The position numbers and the translations under genes are program-made. The notes below the pieces were generated by a model. That model worked only from the letters and a program-made list of their open reading frames with translations. It ran no database searches and was not told the origin of the DNA. From Aselliscus stoliczkanus (taxonomy: Eukaryota; Chordata; Mammalia; Chiroptera; Hipposideridae): 64,000 nucleotides of DNA. Positions 58,501 to 64,000 of this stretch are shown here, in pieces. Position 1 is the stretch's first letter. Each line of letters begins with the position of its first letter. The stretch lies in the NCBI GenBank assembly GCA_033961575.1, contig CM066728.1, forward strand, positions 103,120,852 through 103,184,851, in the 5' to 3' direction.

Positions 58501-59216
58501 TGCCCTGTTAAGGGTTAGTCTATCCTTAGATTGCTGGAGAAAAAACAGGGCCAATCTCTCTTACTCTGGTCATGGAGGCACTGCCCTTCTGATCCTGGTT
58601 AGTGGATGAGAGCCTCGGGATGGAGTAAGGAGAAAGGGCGGGTGCTAAGTAAAAAGTGGGGGGTGGGTAAGACCCTGGAGCTGCTACAACTGAGTAGGCA
58701 CTGGTGCCAAAGCCTGGGCAGCCTCTCATGCTATCATCTCTGTTTGGAACTCAGTGGGCACCGAGAAAGGGAGCGTGGTCTCTCTTCCTTCCCCCTGAAC
58801 TGCAACGGGCGTCAGAAGGCAGCCTTGTCCGCCTTGCACACACCCAGCCTAGCCCTCTCCTGCCACCAGATGGCAAGGGACACCAGGGCAGTGGAGGGAT
58901 GGCCCTGACCCTGGAGGTTTGATTTCTTAGTACTTCTGAAATCAAGAAGGGCCACAGAAAAGGGACATGAGATGACGGGTGATCATCAAGCCTGCTTGTA
59001 TGGTGTTGGATAAACGCAGCATACAAGAGGTGTCTTAGAAATAGCAATACATAAAAATGTGTGAGTATGTGAAAGTTGGCATTCATCTGTATTTTATTGT
59101 GGGAAAAACCTTTAAAAATACAGAAGTGAAGAATTAAACCAATTCTGAATAACTAATTGTCTATTTAGAAACAAAACAAACTCTCTCTTTCTCCTCTCTG
59201 TCTCTCTCTGTCTCTG

Positions 59217-59218
<2 letters not shown>
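55591..59218. other. Mostly unassigned intron 1 sequence
   Basis: 58342-58500 (GGCCCCAGTGCAAAATAAAA, TTCAAGAGGGCAACAGCAG) looks like a common old mammalian dispersed repeat that I cannot name. Frames at 58526-59086 lie in a GC-richer patch and overlap on both strands. No exon recognised. Confidence 0.4.

Positions 59219-59253
<35 letters not shown>
59219..59253. repeat. (CA)n microsatellite
   Basis: About 17 CA units preceded by a CT-rich tract (59183-59218), forming a compound CT/CA repeat. Confidence 0.95.
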
Positions 59254-59256
<3 letters not shown>

Positions 59257-59424
59257 TGCCTTCATTACACAAAATTAAATTCTACCATGATTTCTCTACC
59301 CAAAATCTCTAGAATTTACTTTAAAAGTGCCTTTTTCTTAGTTAATTCAAAGCAAACCTTAGTCCATTTGGCGTGACCGTACATTCTGATTAGCAGGTTG
59401 CGTACTGTAGAGACAGGAACCCTT

Positions 59425-59545
59425 ATTCTCACAGACAAGAGCACTTTATTTTAATCCCAACTTTGTACTTGAACAAACCACTTAACATCGCTGAGCCACT
59501 TGTTTTCTTCTGTGATGTAAGAAGATTAGGGCTGAGGTGTTCCCC
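59425..59545 (+). mobile_element. MIR-like SINE
   Basis: Contains TTGAACAAACCACTTAACAT, CGCTGAGCCACTTGTTTTC and GTGATGTAAGAAGATTAGGG in MIR order. Truncated at its 3' end. Confidence 0.6.
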
Positions 59546-59774
59546 AAGATCTCATAGCAGCCAGCCCCTACCAAGCACGTTCTGTGATCTAGTTATTCTA
59601 CTCCATGAGACAGAACCCATGATATGATTCCCATTGTCCACACGAGACAACCAAGGCCTGACAGTGTATGTTACCTTCCCAAAGCTCACAGGGAAAGCAC
59701 CAGGTAGGAGAGACGTCAGTCCCCATACTACATCATCTCCTTGGGTCTTTGTTATAGCCTCTTGGGGAAAACCC

Positions 59775-59975
59775 CAAATGCTGCAATCAGTGCACTTGGA
59801 TTTGAATCCTTTGTCACTTATCACCTTCTTAACCTTGAAAAGATACTTACCTATCTGCCTCAAGGTCCTTACTGATAAAATGGGAGCCTAGAATGGTGAG
59901 TTTTCTGTGAATTAACACGTAAAGCACCTAGTTCTATGCTTAGCATATAGAAAGTTGCCAGTAAATGTTACCTAT
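59775..59975 (+). mobile_element. MIR SINE
   Basis: Contains TGGATTTGAATCCTTTGTCA, CTGCCTCAAGGTCCTTACTG, ATAAAATGGGAGCCTAG, AAAGCACCTAGTTCTATGCT and GTAAATGTTACCTATTA, spanning almost the whole MIR. Confidence 0.8.
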
Positions 59976-62585
59976 TAATACTGAGAGTGCGATAATACAG
60001 TATATACTACTGCAAAGTCAAGGTCCTAGACCAGCACTTTAATCCCCAAAATTTATTCTTTATCAATACTCAGATTAAAGAATTCAGACTAGGTCTTTCT
60101 CTAGGTGATTCTTGTGTTTGTAGATTGGCCATCTGGTCTACCTGTACTCTCCCTAAGACAACGTGCAGTTTTTCTTTGTGCACTGTTCTAACACTTTTGC
60201 TAACTTAGAATGGCATCTCATTCCCTCCTAAATATGACTTTAAACCATTATCAACTCTTCCACAACAACCATTCCTGGGTCTCAGGGACCCCTCCCCACT
60301 ACGAAGGTTGGTACCATTTATCGCCATTTGGTACTTAAAATGGTAATAATCACAGCTGATATTTATAGACTTCATGGGAATATACCAGTTTGGTTTACGG
60401 ATATTTTCTCACTGTACTGGCATTTCTGCCTTCTTATAGGTCCTGAGATCATAGCCTCTCACACAGCGTGGTGGGCCGGAAGTTTACTGCTGATGATAAC
60501 TGCTCTAGGGAATGGGAAGCGAAAACATGGAGGTCACATGGGCGTCTTTTCACATATAGGTATCTTCTCAAAATGTAAAGATTGCCCAGAGTGCACAGAC
60601 CCAGCAGGATCCTAATGAAGTAACTAAAGTTAGCAATGGGGATGGACCCCAAATTCGGGGAGAGACTCAGCCTGCAATCAAGTCCACTGCAATCAAGAAC
60701 CTTGGTCACATGTGAAGAAGGGACTGGGTGCTGGCATCTTTGTTAGCAGCAGCTGGACACTAGTACAGGTTATTATGGGAAAGGCCAATCTAAACTACGG
60801 AAAACCTGAAGCGTGAGTCCACGGCCATCTGGGAGTCTCTAGTTTGGACCTGCCCCTTCTCTGGCATCAGTCTCTTCAGATCCTATAAACTCATCTTCAG
60901 TTTCACTATCCAGAGCCCAGTGGGAGCTGGGAATCGCCATCCATGCTCCTGTTGCTTCCCCTGAATTACATGCACCAGGAATTGACACCCTCTGGTGAGT
61001 GCCCAATGAGCACTCCCATCCGTCACGCAAAACACACCTTCTCACCACCAGTAAGGGATAGAAACACCCTTTCAAAGAGCGGTTAAGTTTACTGGCCAAG
61101 ACCGCCCAAGATCAGAACAGATACACTTTTAACCTCTTCCACTGTTTACCTTTCCAATGCCTTACCAAATTCCTGACCTCCGTGGGCCACCATATGTCCT
61201 CCCTTCATAACCCAGGGAAAAGCTGGAAACTAAGACGTTACAAATCTTGTTCAGCCTCTCAGCCTCAGGGTATTTAACGGTCACTGCATGGTGTAGAGAT
61301 GGATGCAAAAGGCTTAAAACCCATTTAATCAGTATCACTAACCTCAACTCCAGCCCCATTGTCCCATCAACAACTAAATACTAAGTGTTTAATGTATACA
61401 GAACATATCATGGACACTGGATAAAGTAATTTAGCATACGGAGAGAAATGAATGAACTGGATCTTTAATATTATGGTAAATCCAAGAAATTACCATTTAT
61501 GTAGGTTAAAAAAAAGGGAGGGGTCAAGATCAACCATTTCATTTGGTTCAACTTAATTATAAACATTTCTTAGGGATTACATTATCAGATTGGAGATAAG
61601 TATGTAGTAACTGAATTTCACCGGATGATGCCCAAGATACAGTCATTTATACCGAATTTTTCTCCATAGCATATAGTGTCATAGTGAGTTACCCATGAAC
61701 ATATTTAGAGACATCGCATATATTCAGCATAAAGAGAAACGTCACAGGCCTCCAATAAAAGCATGAAACCATATTTATCATATTAATTAAACAAATAAAC
61801 AGTAACAACCACAAAACCTGCCCATTTTTATGTCTATCTCTGATGGTATTTACAACACTCCTGGGAAAAATCAGCTTACTCATTTCTAATCAAAATCCTT
61901 GCACCAGAAAACTTAATGAGACTTCAGTACCAAGTGGAAAAGGACAAAGATCTGCTGATTTCCAAAGAAGAGGCAAGTGACAGAGGGATCTGGAGGAAGT
62001 GAGAAAGAGGAAGGACCACATAAGGGGCCAAAATGGCAAGCAAGTGTGCACCAGCTGTATTCCAGCATAGCTCATTGGCCTTCAGTCAGTCATTTTTCCT
62101 TTAAAAGGCTCTAACATTTCCAATGTTTGCTAAAATTGTTGATCTGTAAGGAGAGTGGGTTCACTGCTTATCATTAAAAACTTCCCAGTATTCAGCCAAA
62201 TCCTAATCATGGAGCAGCATTAGTGGATGGCACACCCCCTGTGTCTGAATAAGGCAAAAGGTGTTGTTCATCAGAACTCTGTCTTTTTCTTTTCTTTTTT
62301 TTTTTTCATTTTCAAATACAAACAATATTTTAGCTCTAGACTAAGATGGGAGGAAAGCATAGTATCAGTCATAAACATCGCCAAACAATGCAAATAATCT
62401 CTAATAAAATTTCTTTACCCTCTATGTGGTTAAACTGAGCTGCATCTTAGGAGTAGAATTTCAGTTCTTTAATCTACATGGAAAACAGAAAAACAAACAC
62501 TAAGGGCTTGGGCTAGCTGTGGGGACAAATGTCCTCTGCCCTCTGATGGACAGGTCCCCAAACCAGTCACTACAAAACACACAGA
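59976..62585. other. Unassigned intron 1 sequence
   Basis: No named repeat or exon recognised. Frames such as 60328-60615 and 60839-61099 have no recognisable domain. A short T-run lies at 62296-62306. Confidence 0.45.
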
Positions 62586-62702
62586 TTTGAGCCTCCTGAG
62601 TGGCGCAGTGATTAGGAGCTGGCTTGGGACGCCAGCAGCCTCGGTTCGGATCCCACATATGAGGGCCAGTGACACTGCCCTCTAAAAAGATAAAAACAAA
62701 AA
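62586..62702 (+). mobile_element. Short tRNA-derived SINE
   Basis: Head near 62589 (CTCCTGAGTGGCGCAGTGAT, A box), B box GGTTCGGATCCC, GAGGGCCAGTGACACTGCCC and then an A-rich tail (AAAAAGATAAAAACAAAAAT). It ends where the long form would continue into its body, like the copy at 49737-49920. Left boundary approximate. Confidence 0.8.
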
Positions 62703-64000
62703 TAAACCCACACACATTGGCAAATGACACAACATTTACACAAACCTTCTAGAGGAACCCACATTTTAAATGGGGACCCTTAACTTAAAAGGCTAATAGT
62801 GTGGCATTCAGGCATTCTAAACATAGGAGGAAAGAACGTCCATGATGGTGTCTGGCAGTGTAAGAGGGACTTTATATACTTCATCTTCAGACCAAGCTTT
62901 TTTATCTCCATTTGCGAGGTAAGAGAATTGGAGCACAGCAGTTGAAGTCTCCCAGGGCCCCAGTGCAAGTGCACCCCAGAGCAGGACCATGCCCACCTGA
63001 TTTCATTCTCTGGTACCCTCACGAAATGAAATGGATAACTATCAAGTTTGGAGATGGAGGAGATCAAATTGGAGCAGAGGATAAATAGTTCTACAATGGG
63101 ATTCCAAGTTGTAGAACTTTCTAGCTAAGGGTTTTACGTTCCCTGAGCCCCAATTTTCTCAGAGCATGAACATAGTAGGCATTCAATGAAAACTAGTTGA
63201 GCCCAAAGATTTCTGAGTCTGAATGCCTTCAGGAGCCCTCCGCCCATAGTAGGCAAATGGCTAGATGTGGGGCCAGTGTCATTCCTTGCAAATTTTAAAA
63301 GGCACATCACAAGACCTAGGGTAGAAGGGACTGATATCCTGGGCTCCTTGTCCTGCAGAGTGAGAAATGGAAGCTGACACTTCCAGAGTCAAACTTTGGT
63401 CTACTCCTAAGCCTCGCTCTACTCTGAGGCTTTCCTTTGTCCTAGCCTTTAATGAAAAACATCCTTTCCATTTTATAAGGTGAAACTGGCTCTTTAGTGC
63501 TTCGCCCCATGACCTGTAAAATTCTCCAGTCTTAACTGAGAGCTATCACAACCCTCTACTACCTAAGGCAAACTGGTTCCGCAGTCACTCAGGTCTGGGG
63601 AGATGCTGAGCTCCAGGAAACCAGGTCCTCGTCTCTGAAACACTAAGGGAATAAAAAGGACCGGCTGTGGTCAAAGACCTATTCGCACCTTAAAAATCTG
63701 TGTTCTTTACAGAGACTTCTTCATGCTGTAACGATGGAAGGGAAAGGAGGCAGGAGGTAAAAGAATGGCACAACTGTTAGGTTAACTAGAGAAGCCTTTC
63801 CCCAAACAAACTTACCTGACTCATTAACTTACACAACAGATACTGATTTGGTCCCTGCTTGATAACCAGGCCTGAGGAGGAGCTGGGGACCTAACTACAA
63901 CAGCATCTCTGCACCCGAGACGTGCACAGTCCAGCGGAGGTCAAACCGCTAAGCGTAATCATCTCCGCAAACACGACCAATGGCAAGTGCTCCGGGGTTC
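62703..64000. other. Unassigned sequence to the window end
   Basis: A MIR3-like piece may lie at 62840-62945 (TATCTCCATTTGCGAGGTA). Otherwise nothing is recognised. No exon 1 or promoter of FBXL7. Confidence 0.45.

Larger units (their letters stand above)
42949..64000 (-). other. FBXL7: FBXL7 intron 1, 3' portion (inferred)
   Basis: Sequence upstream of the exon-2 acceptor on the minus strand. The first coding exon (MGANNGKQYGSE) was looked for on the minus strand and not found, and there is no CpG-island-like promoter, so exon 1 should lie beyond position 64000. The pyrimidine tract next to the acceptor is short (about 6 T on the sense strand, 42953-42958). Confidence 0.7.

Noticed and set aside
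42949..64000. FBXL7 first coding exon or promoter CpG island
   Set aside because: No sequence encoding MGANNGKQYGSE and no CpG-rich block on the minus strand.
1..64000. miR-887, which I recall being linked to FBXL7 in human
   Set aside because: I did not see its mature sequence on either strand, and it may not exist in bats.
1..64000. CRISPR array, operons, rRNA or prokaryotic features
   Set aside because: The sequence is mammalian intron; the only regular arrays are microsatellites and two tandem duplications.

Overview
This is a vertebrate (placental mammal) nuclear window that is almost entirely non-coding. The one coding element I can defend is a 90-bp exon on the minus strand (42859-42948). 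It has a consensus acceptor and donor, phase-1 boundaries, and a Ser/Thr-rich peptide that I recognise from memory as the second coding exon of FBXL7, an F-box/LRR subunit of SCF ubiquitin ligases. On that reading the window lies inside FBXL7: positions above 42948 are intron 1 and positions below 42859 are intron 2. FBXL7 has very large introns, which fits the absence of any other exon.

The repeats point to a bat, probably Yinpterochiroptera. There are tRNA-derived SINEs of the Rhin-1 general type, one sharing the typical 3' body and six with a related head, several in a long (~430 bp) form and two in a short (~110 bp) form. There are two Tc1/mariner-type non-autonomous families and L1 3' ends typical of Laurasiatheria. 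The bat family is not resolved. Older mammal-wide repeats (MIR, L2, MER5A, MER20, Tigger1, MaLR and MLT2-like LTRs) are also present. All LTRs are solitary; I see no retroviral protein gene.

Layout. 1-2265: L1 remnants. 3323-6950: a near-full-length Tigger1 DNA transposon with a dead transposase, broken by a SINE-SINE composite, an unassigned tandem-monomer insert and a reverse SINE. 7063-7870: one mariner inserted inside another, bracketed by CA and TG tracts. 7960-10110: antisense L1 split by an LTR-like element. 10.7-14.1 kb: no recognisable repeat. 14.1-15.6 kb: antisense L1 with a 48-bp SINE. 15.6-35.8 kb: mostly unique sequence with MIRs, LTRs (one nested pair), MER20 and L2. 35.8-36.9 kb: SINE plus a second mariner. 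36.9-43.5 kb: repeat-poor sequence around the exon. 43.5-47.7 kb: MER5A, a second nested LTR pair and two SINEs. 49.6-50.3 kb: antisense L1 with a short SINE. 51.8-52.1 kb: a perfect 128-bp-period tandem duplication. 52.7-64 kb: an LTR, a long CT tract, MIRs and unique sequence.

I found no previously undescribed biological system. The most interesting observations are the FBXL7 exon with candidate intronic regulatory blocks, the perfect tandem duplication, the nested transposons, and a mariner deletion derivative present in two copies. Family names come from memory of consensus sequences and were not checked with any search.
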